From NCBI GenBank assembly GCA_026706025.1, contig JAPOZO010000034.1:34637-98636 (forward strand): DNA of 64,000 nucleotides, read 5' to 3'. This stretch comes from Candidatus Poribacteria bacterium (GTDB lineage: Bacteria > Poribacteria > WGA-4E > WGA-3G). The number at the start of each line of letters is the position of its first letter. Position 1 is the stretch's first letter. The notes beneath the pieces are model-generated. The model searched no databases. It was not told the origin of the DNA and saw nothing but the letters and a program-made list of their open reading frames with translations. The position numbers were made by a program, and so were the translations under genes. Positions 1-9,640 of the stretch are shown here, piece after piece.

Positions 1-1311
1 CGGACTGTTGAATTTAACCGGTGCATCCAACGGATCGCCAACGATTTGCTGAGAGGTGTAATTCTTCAAAGGGGTCCCAATATCATCGGTGACCGAGACG
101 ATGACATAGCCTTGACTTGCATCAAGGTTGAGGTGTAATTCTCCGCCATCAATTGTCAAAGGCTTTGTCAGCATGTATCCTTGCGTCTCACCTGCATCAA
201 GGGAGACGAATCCGTCCCGTCGTAAAGTCGCCAAGCCGAGCATGGACTTGTGCTTCCGTTCGACCTGTTTGAATTTTCTGCCAGTATGGGGTCCGTTCAC
301 GCCGCCGTAATAAAAATAGATTTGGTCGTTATGTGTGATGAAATTTTGGCTAATCCGCGTCATGCCGTCTTCCCAACTGCCCGGTTGCCCGAGCGTCAGG
401 AAAGTCTGTCGGTCCAAGACGCGTTGCCAGTTGATACCATCACGACTTGTTGCGAGCGACGTGTCAATTGTGCCATCAACGCCTTCGCGATAGACCCAGA
501 TCATGCCGAGATAGATGCCTTCGTAGATGTTGATCGGCATGCCGTAAATTTGCGTCCCTTCTTCATCAACTTCATCACATTCAAAGACGCGTTCGGGTCG
601 GCTGAAGTTGATTGCGTCGGGACTCTCGGCACGAGCGATTTTACGTCCACCTGCCCCGAATCTTCCAAAGACGACATACTTCTGTATTTTCGGGTCCCAC
701 ACCAAGGATTGGGTCGTGTCGCTATCAATCGGAATAACGGGATTGGTTTCACAGTTCGTCCAGTGGACCCCATCGGGTGAAAAGGACATCCACATACCGT
801 CCCCTTCACCACGTCCCCAGATCGTACGCCCTTCGTATTCAATGAAGGTGTCAATCCCTCCGTGTTCCCAATAGAAGCCTTTGTAACGACGCGCGGGGTC
901 GGTTTCACGTTCATCGTAGATGATAGCTGCGCCTTCGCAGTTTGTGCGTCCGATGTCAACGAGATTGTTTTCGACACTGCCTTCAAAATCGACTTGGTTT
1001 AGGATAGGTTTCTCCCAGTGCACCCCATCGGTTGAAGTGGCATAAGCGAGGAGTGTTATATTGCCGAGCGCACTTCGTTGACGGACCTGTACGATTCCGT
1101 CCACATAAGGTCCTGTGAGATACCACATTTTGAACAATGAATTCTCTGGATCGTAAAGCACTGTACCATAGAGCGATGCGACACTCTCCCATGGATTTTC
1201 GCCGCGCAGAACAGGGTTATTGGGATGCCGTTGCGGCTGGTGTATCCGGCGATACAACCCTTCGATCCGGGTGATGTGATGCAGATCAAGGAAAAGATAG
1301 CGGTGTTCCAT
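1..1311 (-). CDS. GH32/43-like beta-propeller protein, partial
   Basis: Open from an ATG at 1311 to the window edge (437 codons), so the C-terminus is missing. The protein has repeated propeller-blade signatures (STDGVHWEKP, FSPDGVHWTN, TSRDGINWQR), each a short strand with an Asp-Gly/Trp turn, as in five-bladed propeller glycosidases and related sugar-binding proteins. It is a diverged paralogue of the protein at 9641-11137: both end with a beta-sandwich carrying a LTKP(L/I) segment and a GFVSL strand. By that comparison only a few tens of residues are lost. No signal peptide is visible, so a cytoplasmic role is likely. The exact substrate cannot be read from sequence, and the catalytic acids of GH32 or GH43 are not evident, so it may be a sugar-binding or hydrolase-like protein of unknown activity. 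Confidence 0.7.
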   Translation of the reverse strand, partial: MEHRYLFLDLHHITRIEGLYRRIHQPQRHPNNPVLRGENPWESVASLYGTVLYDPENSLFKMWYLTGPYVDGIVQVRQRSALGNITLLAYATSTDGVHWEKPILNQVDFEGSVENNLVDIGRTNCEGAAIIYDERETDPARRYKGFYWEHGGIDTFIEYEGRTIWGRGEGDGMWMSFSPDGVHWTNCETNPVIPIDSDTTQSLVWDPKIQKYVVFGRFGAGGRKIARAESPDAINFSRPERVFECDEVDEEGTQIYGMPINIYEGIYLGMIWVYREGVDGTIDTSLATSRDGINWQRVLDRQTFLTLGQPGSWEDGMTRISQNFITHNDQIYFYYGGVNGPHTGRKFKQVERKHKSMLGLATLRRDGFVSLDAGETQGYMLTKPLTIDGGELHLNLDASQGYVIVSVTDDIGTPLKNYTSQQIVGDPLDAPVKFNSP

Positions 1312-1416
1312 GCATCGGTTCCTTAGATATTCTGTGTCCTTCGTGCAGCCATGTTATCATAAATGCGAACGTAAGTCAATCACAATGGCCGTGTTTCATT
1401 TTATCGCACTGCCTTG

Positions 1417-1518
1417 CTGAACGGGCAATAATGCACTTCGCATTTGGGCGAGTACGCCGCAGAATTGCCCTACTACGAACTGCACTGAACGGGCAATGAT
1501 GCCCTACTACGAACTGAA
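1417..1518. repeat. palindromic GGGCAAT repeat, two units
   Basis: Two neighbouring units of the motif ACGGGCAATrATgC followed by GCCCTACTACGAACTG. The cores GGGCAAT and ATTGCCC are inverted relative to each other. Related units occur at 7053-7095 and 32341-32408. It fills the gap between the first two minus-strand genes and has no coding potential. Confidence 0.7.
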
Positions 1519-1566
1519 TTTACCTTTAATTTGAAAATGGACAAAGCACTAAACTTACCTATTAAG

Positions 1567-2703
1567 TTACAGCACGCGCAACTCTTCAAATAGAGCCAAC
1601 TGTTGACGGTAATTTGTCGGGAGTGGACGAATTTCTTGATAACCCTCAAAGAAAATTGTCTGTTCCTCTTCACTGAAATGGCGTGAAAGCGTCAGAATAT
1701 CTGAGAGATAATAACCAAATCCAAACTCCATCACGTCAATTGGAGAAGGTTGTCCATCGGAGATAATGATATTATGGGGTTCCAGATCCGAGTGAATCAG
1801 TCCAAAAACGTTTCGTTCTTCACCGTGTTCCGTGACAAATTGTGAGAAGCGCGAAGAGAGAGCGGTAAGTTTCGCAAGTTCCGCCGCCGAGGTGTCCGTA
1901 TCGCTTCCAAGTGCTGCTTCAATTTTCGCTGTAATCCAGTCTGTATCGTACCGCGGGCGGGTGAACCAGTTCGGTAATTCTAATGTTTCTGACACGGAGT
2001 GCATGCGCCCCACCATGATCCCAAGCTCCCGAATCAGTTCCGGTGTTTTTTCTGCTGCGGAGAGTCCGTGAAGCGTCTCACCGGGGATCCAATCGTATAC
2101 AGTCGCATAGCGCAGCGGTAGGTCGTTTGGTGAGGCACACTGAATCATTTCGCCATCACGTCCGGGCACGGGAGAGAGGGTTTTGATGCTCGCTTCGTTC
2201 CAAAGTGCTTGTAACCAATAGATTTCAGATTGAATTTTATCAATAGAAGTTCCAGCCTGATAGATTCTCAGTGTGAATCGAGTATCCTCAGTGTGCAAGA
2301 AAAACAACATATTCGCAAAATCAAATCCGACACCACTGATTTGGAATGAAACGTTATTCAACGCATACAACATAACAGCCGCTTTTGCATAGTGCCAATC
2401 GGTGACAAGGTATTGTAAAATATTTTTGTTATAAACTATCAAAATACCACTGTCACACGCGTGTCGTGTTGATTCGGAGATAAAGGTTCGCTGTTCATTA
2501 TTGCGTGAATCCAAGAAGGCAAGGATGGCGGGATCAATCTGCGGGTGCGGATCAGAGATTGCTTCAAGCCAATACTGTCTACACTTATCATGACAATCGA
2601 TTCGGTAGACGGGTAAGGACGGATCGCGGTACCAATCCGGTGAATTTCCGATAGCGTATTCAACTTGGGTCCTACAAAATGGGCACGACATCTTCTCTGC
2701 CAT
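1567..2703 (-). CDS. Zinc-ribbon plus APH-type phosphotransferase
   Basis: 378 residues from ATG 2703, chosen because AGGAGG lies 9 bases upstream; the open frame continues upstream only through a TTG. Residues 7-41 carry CxxC and CHxxC pairs (C7, C10, C37, C41), a likely zinc-binding head. The rest is an aminoglycoside phosphotransferase/choline kinase fold: the Brenner catalytic loop HSDLEPHN is near residue 303, and the metal-binding Asp follows in the segment SPIDVMEFGFG. The family phosphorylates small hydroxylated molecules (aminoglycosides, choline, homoserine, sugars) with ATP. The substrate here is unknown, and a resistance role should not be assumed. The added N-terminal zinc module is unusual for the family. 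It stands alone, with repeats on both sides. Confidence 0.75.
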   Translation of the reverse strand: MAEKMSCPFCRTQVEYAIGNSPDWYRDPSLPVYRIDCHDKCRQYWLEAISDPHPQIDPAILAFLDSRNNEQRTFISESTRHACDSGILIVYNKNILQYLVTDWHYAKAAVMLYALNNVSFQISGVGFDFANMLFFLHTEDTRFTLRIYQAGTSIDKIQSEIYWLQALWNEASIKTLSPVPGRDGEMIQCASPNDLPLRYATVYDWIPGETLHGLSAAEKTPELIRELGIMVGRMHSVSETLELPNWFTRPRYDTDWITAKIEAALGSDTDTSAAELAKLTALSSRFSQFVTEHGEERNVFGLIHSDLEPHNIIISDGQPSPIDVMEFGFGYYLSDILTLSRHFSEEEQTIFFEGYQEIRPLPTNYRQQLALFEELRVL

Positions 2704-2768
2704 GATGGTGTTCCTCCTATTCACATTGGTTTTATATGAATACAATTATTTAGTTTTCGTTTTTTTGT

Positions 2769-2884
2769 CTGAAAGACCCCCTAAATCCCTCTTATCAAGG
2801 GAACTTTCTGCATCTTCTTGTCTGGAAAAACCCCCTAAATCCCCCTTATGAGGGGGACTTTAAGAGGAAATACGCAAGTTTTAA
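2769..2884. repeat. Two copies of CCCCCTAAATCCC palindromic repeat
   Basis: Two adjacent copies of a short interspersed repeat with the core CCCCCTAAATCCCCCTTA, a loop, and the complementary GGGGGACTTTAAG. The second copy runs on into TACGCAAGTTTTA. A further copy is at 35290-35347 and a degenerate one near 57533-57575. The inverted arms would form a hairpin in RNA. Confidence 0.75.
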
Positions 2885-2904
2885 ATGTAATAGAACGCCG
2901 ATTC

Positions 2905-4179
2905 TTAGGCACTTTGGCTAAATCGCGGTTCAGCCAATCGGAAGGTTAGTAAAAATCCTACCAAAACAAGCACACCGCCGCCGATAAAAACCGGTTCAAA
3001 AGCGAATTCTTCGATTAACGCGCCAATTAGCGGGGAAACGAACAGCGGGATTGCTTGAAAAAGACTCATCACGCCGAGATATTGCGGGTGTTTCTCCTGT
3101 GGCGCGATTTCAAGCGTGTAATTCGTGACGATGCGGGCTGAGACGGGTGTAAATCCCATAAGGGCAAAGATAATCCAATAAAACTGGGCACCGGTTGGCA
3201 TCCGACTAATGCCGACTGCTAACAACGGCATACAGGCACTGATGAATATCAGGATACGCAAGACAAATCGGTTCCCTGAACGGTCTGCGATGTTGCCCAT
3301 GATACCGGCACCGATAGCGTTGGACGCGTTTTGTGCAATTATCAACGTGACGAAACCAGAAGGGACGAGTCCTAATGTCCGCGTCCCGAAAACGGTATAG
3401 TGTGGGAAAAGGGGCCAGATCGAGTAAAATAACAGGATAACGATTGCAAATCGCCGAAAATTTCTGTCGTACCGCAGCGATAGGAGTGCATCACCGAGAA
3501 ATCTGAAAAAAGGGGCCGTCCCTTCTGGCTGTGAAGGGAGTTCTCTAAACCCAAAACTGACCGCCGCTGCGATCCCGAAGAAGAGAGCCGTTGCCCCAAA
3601 GAGCACAGCATAACGCGGTGGACTCACAGAAAACCAACGCGGTAGGAGGTAAAAAGCGACTCCGATCGCAAGTGTACAACCGATGATATTGGAATAGGCG
3701 AGTAGCCTGCCCCGTTTTTCAGGGCTGATAAGTTTCCCCTGCAGCGTTCCGTTCGCCAGATGATTGCAACCGACAGCGAGCCAGTGCAGGGTACACAGCG
3801 CGAGAAAAACAGCGACAATGACATTCCCTGACCAACGCGTTAAGCTTAATGTTGCGGACAATATGAACCACGGAATCGCAAAACCGAGACCGGTGAAAAC
3901 AAAGAACCCACGTTTTGTGGGCATCCGAGCGACACGTTGTGCCACCAGAAACTGGGGTAGACTTTGCCCGATTCGTAGAATGAGGGGTAGCAACCCGCGG
4001 ATAGTTCCAGACGAGGTATAGACATCAATAAAGGCTGGAATGACCACAGACTCGGATTTGAACATCCAACCGAGACGCATCAGAATCTGATTGAGCGCGA
4101 ATACAATTAAATTGCGCTTTTCATGCGGATAAGACTCTTTTGAACGATCATTCGTCTGATCTGGTGCGCTTTTATCCAT
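2905..4179 (-). CDS. MFS transporter
   Basis: 424 residues with about 12 hydrophobic segments separated by short loops, the layout of a major facilitator superfamily permease. The N-terminal 20 residues are charged and cytoplasmic (MDKSAPDQTND). A basic loop RVARMPTKRG follows the second or third helix, like the MFS A-motif loop. The start is ATG 4179; only a weak GGA-type ribosome site precedes it. Nothing in the sequence fixes the substrate. Neighbours on the same strand are an aldo/keto reductase upstream and the APH-like kinase downstream, but gaps of over 100 bases on each side argue against tight coupling. Confidence 0.8.
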   Translation of the reverse strand: MDKSAPDQTNDRSKESYPHEKRNLIVFALNQILMRLGWMFKSESVVIPAFIDVYTSSGTIRGLLPLILRIGQSLPQFLVAQRVARMPTKRGFFVFTGLGFAIPWFILSATLSLTRWSGNVIVAVFLALCTLHWLAVGCNHLANGTLQGKLISPEKRGRLLAYSNIIGCTLAIGVAFYLLPRWFSVSPPRYAVLFGATALFFGIAAAVSFGFRELPSQPEGTAPFFRFLGDALLSLRYDRNFRRFAIVILLFYSIWPLFPHYTVFGTRTLGLVPSGFVTLIIAQNASNAIGAGIMGNIADRSGNRFVLRILIFISACMPLLAVGISRMPTGAQFYWIIFALMGFTPVSARIVTNYTLEIAPQEKHPQYLGVMSLFQAIPLFVSPLIGALIEEFAFEPVFIGGGVLVLVGFLLTFRLAEPRFSQSA

Positions 4180-4303
4180 TGAAATTCCAGTCGTTTGTCA
4201 TAGTAAAACCCTCAATTATCTATACGCGTGAGAAAGCGGGGTTTATAGAGGAAAACCCAAGCAAAACACACCGCCAGCGAAGGAGGGCGTTTTAGCATCG
4301 GAT

Positions 4304-5113
4304 TTACGGTGTCAAGGCACCTGCTTCGAGCCGCTGTGCGCCATATTTTTCCAAGTCGGCTTGTTCCTCTGATGTCAAGGTCTCTTGCTTGGAGAGTGCC
4401 TCTGCAATCCGATGGAAGCGCTCAACGTCTCTCAATCCCATAATGGTTAGATGGACACTTTTATGGCTGAGCACATAACGGTAGAATTGTTCTGGCGATG
4501 GCGCGTCAGCGTCTCCAAAAAGTCTGTCGTTACGTGAGGCGTTCATAATGACGACACCGGTATTGTGTTTGTCAGCTGCAGGGAAAACTGTATCTTCCGG
4601 TGTTTTCATTGCGCAATTATACCAACAGAGGACGGTGTCGAAAAATCCAGTGGCGACAGCGTGCTGAATCTGTACCCAATCGTGTCCGGTAACACCGATA
4701 AAGCGAATAAGCCCTTCATCTTGTGCTTTTTGCGCCATCTCCAATGCGCCACCGGGTGCTAATGCTTGGTCTCGTTCTTCTTGCGTGTTCAGGTGATGTA
4801 GTTGGTAAACGTCAATGTAATCAACGCCAAGCATTTGTAGAGATGTTTCAAGCTCTGTCCGTGCCCCTTTTGCATCGCGCTGAGCGGTTTTCGTTGCAAG
4901 AATGAGTTTATCGCGTTGTCCTTTTATAGCGGCTCCGATGACCTTTTCATCCTCGCCATCTCTGTAGGCTCGTGCCGTATCCATATAATTGATACCGGCA
5001 TCAATCGCTTTCCGGTAACCGTTAACGGATTCACAATACGCGCCCCCACTACCGAGTCGGGTAACCGTCAAACCTGTGCGCCCTAAAACTGTTTTCGGGA
5101 TTTCATAAGCCAT
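4304..5113 (-). CDS. Aldo/keto reductase family protein
   Basis: 269 residues from ATG 5113, preceded by AGAGG 9 bases upstream; an upstream in-frame start at 5140 lacks a ribosome site. Sequence markers of the aldo/keto reductase TIM barrel: LGRTGLTVTRLGSGG at the N-terminus, DTARAYRDGE with the catalytic Asp and Tyr, LATK with the Lys, and LHHLN with the His. Members reduce carbonyls with NADPH. It is shorter than the 26720-27733 reductase and lacks that protein's insertions. It is probably monocistronic: both flanks carry intergenic repeats. Confidence 0.85.
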   Translation of the reverse strand: MAYEIPKTVLGRTGLTVTRLGSGGAYCESVNGYRKAIDAGINYMDTARAYRDGEDEKVIGAAIKGQRDKLILATKTAQRDAKGARTELETSLQMLGVDYIDVYQLHHLNTQEERDQALAPGGALEMAQKAQDEGLIRFIGVTGHDWVQIQHAVATGFFDTVLCWYNCAMKTPEDTVFPAADKHNTGVVIMNASRNDRLFGDADAPSPEQFYRYVLSHKSVHLTIMGLRDVERFHRIAEALSKQETLTSEEQADLEKYGAQRLEAGALTP

Positions 5114-5488
5114 TATGTTTACCTCTATGGCTATCAGCAAGAATAGCCATCAGCAGTCAGGGTGGATTTTTTCAAAAAATTCTTTCAGCAGTCAATAGGA
5201 AAGATCATCCTTTAAGAACACCTCTTTGCTGATTACTGATTACCGATTGCTGATTGCTAATTTATTCTTGAATGTTAGCAAGAGTATATGCTATTTCGCT
5301 GTAAAAGTCAACCTTGTCTCAAAATGCAGATGTGTTAATATTTGTAACGCGACAATCGTTTTCTATAGACATAGCACCCCTCTCGGGTGAGGAAAGTGCC
5401 TGAAAGCCCTCCTTGAAACGTCCAAAACTTGAGAGTAGCAACTTGGGTTAGATATAGCGCACCGCTGGAGTGCCGGAACCATCCACCA
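5114..5488. repeat. Gene-free gap: TCAGCAATCAG array and ATAGACATAGCACCCC unit
   Basis: No gene is seen here. Bases 5130-5262 are a degenerate array of octamer-like words (ATCAGCA, TCAGCAGTCA, TGATTACTGATTACCGATTGC). Bases 5361-5450 hold a longer unit: ATAGACATAGCACCCCTC, then TCCTTGAAACGTCC and GTAGCAACTTGGGTTA. A closely matching composite unit lies at 23058-23156. Confidence 0.65.
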
Positions 5489-7012
5489 TCAAAATGCGGG
5501 TGCCATCTCCCACGCCTGAACGGATCGGAAACGTGCCTGTCCACCTCGGTTCACTAATCTTACACCGGTGCTGTCGACTCGCGTTGGGTAGACACGTTGC
5601 GTAATACACTGTCTACCGTTTGCAAACACTTCAACCACAGATTTATCGACATAGATGCGGAGCTGAAGTGTTTCGTTGTCCTTCAGCGTAAACGGGGCAC
5701 ATTGTGAGTCAACGAACTGCTCTGATTCTGGCAATCTTGCAGTGCCGCCTGCGTCTCGGTAGTGTGGATAGCGAATGGCTTCGTTTAAGGTAGAACGGCT
5801 GATGTCTATTTTTAATGTTTCTTCCGCTGGAACATACAGAACCCCGGTGCATTCAGCCTGATCTGGTGAGCAGAGTACTTGGACACCGACTTCGGCTGCA
5901 TTGCTGGGATCAATTTCGACAACCAATTCGAGGCAGTTTCCCTGAACCTCTTCTAAGTTCATCTCATCATCGGCATTCAAGATGATATTTTCACGCGCCT
6001 TCGGGTTCATTCGCAGACATTCCAACTCCGGCACGGGTTCAATCTGTAAACTACCGTCGGTTGCGAGGGACAGGATTCGTGGTACAGTCATGACACCTGA
6101 CCAACCGGCAGCGCGTTCCTGTTCAACGCCTTGGATTTCGCGGATCCAATCGAAAAAGATACGGCGACCTTGCGCGTCTAACAGTGAGCGAGGTCCACCG
6201 AGCAGTCCACCCTCCCAACTCATCCGTCCATAGTTTTCAACGTGATATTGCTCATTTTCAAATCTACCGAGATAATACTGCGTGCCTTGCCAATGGCTAC
6301 AAAAGAGTAACATGTGCTTATCGCCCAACGGATAGAAATCAGGGACCGCGCAGTCTTCTTCTGGGTCTGTCCACTGGCGCCGTGATTCATAAAAGGAGCG
6401 CACGAATTCCCAGTCTACGAGATTAGACGACTTAAACAGCGCAGTGCCATCTCCGATTTGTCCCGGTATCGTGTTTCCGATGAGGGCGTAATATGTATCA
6501 CCTTCCACCCAAGCGCACGGGTCAAATACAATATATTCGCCGTGTCCTTTTTCACCGGGTTTTGGTACTGGGATCACTGGGTTGGCGGGATGCTTATCCC
6601 ACGTAATGAGCAGGTCATCATCGCTTGTTGCGATACACGTGCCATCAGGAATTCCGTGATAGATGAACGTCGGAATGCCCTCCCGATTTACGAGTGCCCC
6701 ACCACTAAAACATCCGCCCCGGTCGGGTCCGTTAAGGTCCGGTGTTAAAGCGATCGGATGATGCACCCAATGCACGAGATCGACGCTCGATGCGTGTCCC
6801 CATTGCATCCATTTCCAATAGCCACCTTCGGGATTGTGTTGATAGAAGATGTGGTAGCGTCCCTTCCAAAAGATGGAGCCGTTAATATCGTTCATCCAGC
6901 CAAATGGCGGGGTGAAGTGATAGCGCGGTCGATATGGATCGTCTTCGTACATTGCATCCAGTACTCGTGTGGAATGTATAAGTGCTTCTGTCTTTTCGAT
7001 GGTTGTATTCAT
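5489..7012 (-). CDS. Glycoside hydrolase family 32 enzyme
   Basis: 507 residues. The N-terminal five-bladed propeller has WMNDINGS at 39-46, whose Asp42 is the GH32 nucleophile position, and QHNPEG as in beta-fructosidases. The family RDP motif reads FDP (163-165). The acid/base region is EEDCAVPDF (218-226), a variant of the usual ECPD. The C-terminal beta-sandwich is present (LRIYVDKSVVEVFANGRQ near residue 455). The family hydrolyses fructosides such as sucrose and levan. The altered RDP and ECPD contexts mean the natural substrate may differ. No signal peptide, so it is likely cytoplasmic. AGGAAC lies about 11 bases before ATG 7012. Confidence 0.85.
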   Translation of the reverse strand: MNTTIEKTEALIHSTRVLDAMYEDDPYRPRYHFTPPFGWMNDINGSIFWKGRYHIFYQHNPEGGYWKWMQWGHASSVDLVHWVHHPIALTPDLNGPDRGGCFSGGALVNREGIPTFIYHGIPDGTCIATSDDDLLITWDKHPANPVIPVPKPGEKGHGEYIVFDPCAWVEGDTYYALIGNTIPGQIGDGTALFKSSNLVDWEFVRSFYESRRQWTDPEEDCAVPDFYPLGDKHMLLFCSHWQGTQYYLGRFENEQYHVENYGRMSWEGGLLGGPRSLLDAQGRRIFFDWIREIQGVEQERAAGWSGVMTVPRILSLATDGSLQIEPVPELECLRMNPKARENIILNADDEMNLEEVQGNCLELVVEIDPSNAAEVGVQVLCSPDQAECTGVLYVPAEETLKIDISRSTLNEAIRYPHYRDAGGTARLPESEQFVDSQCAPFTLKDNETLQLRIYVDKSVVEVFANGRQCITQRVYPTRVDSTGVRLVNRGGQARFRSVQAWEMAPAF

Positions 7013-7052
7013 AGTTCTATTGTTCCTTATAGAGAATCGAAAGGCTCGTTAT

Positions 7053-7095
7053 CTACAAACAGCCCGTTTGTAGTAGGGCACTTCATTGCCCGTCA
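7053..7095. repeat. GGGCAAT/TTGCCC palindromic repeat
   Basis: A single unit of the same family as 1417-1518, reading GTTTGTAGTAGGGCACTT then CATTGCCCGTC. It lies just upstream of the GH32 gene. Confidence 0.55.
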
Positions 7096-7275
7096 GTCAT
7101 GTCATGGATACCTATCATTTCTCCGCCGCTGGAAGGTCTCCAAACTTGCTGGTCTTCCTGTCTCACAATGTATCACATAGAAAATCCACTAACGTGAGTT
7201 CGATATAAAAAGACAGAGCATTTTAACCCAAATCTGAAAAATTATGAGACATCAAAGCATCTGAGAAGCGGATTC

Positions 7276-9525
7276 TTACCTCGTTTTCAAATCCACCCAT
7301 ATTGTCGTGAGTTTCCCACTCGCGGATACCAATCCCCTCATACGAACTGTGGCTAACTGCTTGCGAACACCGGCATGAGAGACATCCTCTATTCGATAAT
7401 AGTAAACGACATTCGGTTTAGCGGTGGTGTCCGTCCACATATAGGTGTGGCGTTCACCGGTTGTGCCTGCGCCCGGAATGAGTGTCGGATTGACGACTTT
7501 GAATTCACCGTTTCTTGCTTGACTACGGTAGACATAGAAGCCTGCGTTGTCTATTTCTGATTCGGTAATCCATTTGAGAACAACGCCAGCGGGTGTCCGT
7601 TCTGCTCGGAAATGGGACAGTGTTACCGGCAGCGGTTCGCCCCCTTCTTTGAGATAAATTTTCATATCTGGCTTCTTTTTTAGAAGCGTAAGGAGTCGTG
7701 CATGGTTCTTAATCGGGTTGCCTTCGAGGCGTAACACCTCTAAGTTCGTGAGATTTATCAATGGCGTGATGTTGCTGACGTTGTTATGAGAAAGGTTTAA
7801 ATAATCCAAATTCGTCAGGTTTTCCAGAGGCATTAGATCAGAAACTTGATTCCTACTGAGATTCAAGTGTTTTAATTGCGTCAGATTTTTCAGGGGCGTG
7901 AGGTCGCTGACATTGCCAATGAAGGACAGGTTTAAATGCTCTAAGTCCGTGAGATTTTTCAGGGATGTGATGTCCCTGACATTGTTAGAAGAGACGGTCA
8001 AAACCTTCAACTTCGTCATATTTCTCAGTGGTGTAATGTCGCTCACATTGTTCACCACATAAAGAGACAAGCGCACTAAATTAGTGAGATTTTTCAGGGG
8101 CGTGAGGTCAGAAACAGGATTCCTACCGAGCTTCAACTCTCTTAATTGCGTCAGATTTTTCAGGGGCGTGAGGTCGCTGACATTGTTCAAGAAGAGACTT
8201 AAGTCATCTAATTCTGTCAGATTTTTTAGCGGCGTGAGGTCACTAACATTATTATCGCCAAGCCATAACTGTTTTAATTTCGTCAGATTTTTCAGGGGCG
8301 TGAGGTCGCTGACATTGTTATTGTTAGCATCGTTACCATCAAAATCCCCCAGATACAAGTACCTCAATTGCGTCGCATGCTCTAACCCGGAGAGGTTCTT
8401 TATCTGTCTATCTCTGGCATTCAAGTTTTTGAGGCCTAGCAGTGCTCGTTGAGAGATAGGATCATTTTTATTTAGTCCCAACGCTTCTCGTATAGATGCT
8501 TCCAAATTCGGATCGAGTATTGACACGATTTTAGGAGGCGGCAGTATATTGGAAATATCAATCGGAAATGTTTGTGATGTTATACCACCACCTTTATCAA
8601 TCATACGTAACTCGACTTTATCATGAGTTTCAATAATTAATTCAGTGCTGACAAATTCAATCGTCTTACTTTCATTTTCAAAAAAGTGGCACCCATTCAA
8701 CTCAAAGTCTGAGTTTGGATCCGTCGGGTCTACTCGGATTATCAGCTGTACTTGGTGCAAACCCCTTGGGTCATTGGTTTTAAAACGCAGACGGATTGCG
8801 TCAGGTGATGCTAAAGTTGGGGGCAACATCTGCATTGTCCGGTCTGTATTATTGACTTGTGGCGTGCGGACGTTGAAGTAGGAATGGACATCCAAAAACC
8901 CGGCAGCACATTTAGAGAGTGTGTCGGGTCTCCCTCCGTAAGACATGATATACGCATCGTTGCGAAAATCGTGATATAATCCAAAGCAATGTCCAAGTTC
9001 GTGTGCTGTCATAATGAATTGGTAGCCAGCCTCCTGCCAATTAAGCTCATTAAAATCTCCCCGCGGCGTTGTGAGTGCGTACCCTTGAAACGCGTACCCG
9101 CCGAGTGACTGACCGAGATCTGCCACAATCAAATAGGTGTTACTTGATGTATCATACCGCTGCTTTATCTCTGGGATAACTGTTTCAACAGCAACACTTA
9201 TACTATTATTATAACGCGAGCTGGAGGACTTCCCCTTGACATGATGTATCACCACCTGTCCCGTCTTACCTGTTTCAAGTCTAAACGTTTTTCTCCCGAA
9301 GCCGTGTCGTTCCATCTCGTCGGCGTAGAAAGTCTGTATATTTTTTACTAAAGCATCGAGATTTGTATCAATGCCTGCTTGGGGTTGGCGGTCTTTGGGT
9401 AAAAAGTAAATGACACGGACACTGTTATGTGGTAAATTCTCTATAATTTGTGCAGAACTGTGAGGTAAAGTGATCTGTCCAAAAAAGGTAAGAAGTGTAA
9501 TCAGGCAATACAGTGTTGTTTTCAT
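7276..9525 (-). CDS. Secreted metzincin protease with leucine-rich repeats
   Basis: 749 residues with an N-terminal signal peptide (hydrophobic 4-20, SSAQ cleavage region). Residues 175-185 read HELGHCFGLYH, the complete metzincin zinc motif HExxHxxGxxH, and YIMSYGG at 192-198 supplies the Met-turn. A beta-rich domain follows. Residues about 392-612 are about ten 22-residue leucine-rich repeats of the internalin type (VSDLTPLKNLT core). The last 120 residues form a fibronectin-like domain (LKWITESEIDNAGFYVYR) common at the C-terminus of secreted proteins in such genomes. The probable role is an extracellular or surface protease whose LRR arm binds a partner. The repeats contain many N-X-S/T sequons. 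GGAGA precedes the ATG by about 10 bases. Confidence 0.85.
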   Translation of the reverse strand: MKTTLYCLITLLTFFGQITLPHSSAQIIENLPHNSVRVIYFLPKDRQPQAGIDTNLDALVKNIQTFYADEMERHGFGRKTFRLETGKTGQVVIHHVKGKSSSSRYNNSISVAVETVIPEIKQRYDTSSNTYLIVADLGQSLGGYAFQGYALTTPRGDFNELNWQEAGYQFIMTAHELGHCFGLYHDFRNDAYIMSYGGRPDTLSKCAAGFLDVHSYFNVRTPQVNNTDRTMQMLPPTLASPDAIRLRFKTNDPRGLHQVQLIIRVDPTDPNSDFELNGCHFFENESKTIEFVSTELIIETHDKVELRMIDKGGGITSQTFPIDISNILPPPKIVSILDPNLEASIREALGLNKNDPISQRALLGLKNLNARDRQIKNLSGLEHATQLRYLYLGDFDGNDANNNNVSDLTPLKNLTKLKQLWLGDNNVSDLTPLKNLTELDDLSLFLNNVSDLTPLKNLTQLRELKLGRNPVSDLTPLKNLTNLVRLSLYVVNNVSDITPLRNMTKLKVLTVSSNNVRDITSLKNLTDLEHLNLSFIGNVSDLTPLKNLTQLKHLNLSRNQVSDLMPLENLTNLDYLNLSHNNVSNITPLINLTNLEVLRLEGNPIKNHARLLTLLKKKPDMKIYLKEGGEPLPVTLSHFRAERTPAGVVLKWITESEIDNAGFYVYRSQARNGEFKVVNPTLIPGAGTTGERHTYMWTDTTAKPNVVYYYRIEDVSHAGVRKQLATVRMRGLVSASGKLTTIWVDLKTR

Positions 9526-9640
9526 AAAGTGTTGTCTCCTTTTCGTGTGAATCTACGTTAATTTGATGTAACCAACGGTTTGCCTTTTAATTTTTAAATA
9601 CTTATGTGGAACTACGTTACTATAATCCCAGCGTCCCAAA

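Noticed and set aside
8084..8452. Plus-strand frame with repeated RFFRGVRSLT words
   Set aside because: It is antisense to the leucine-rich repeats of the metzincin gene; its repetitiveness comes from those repeats.
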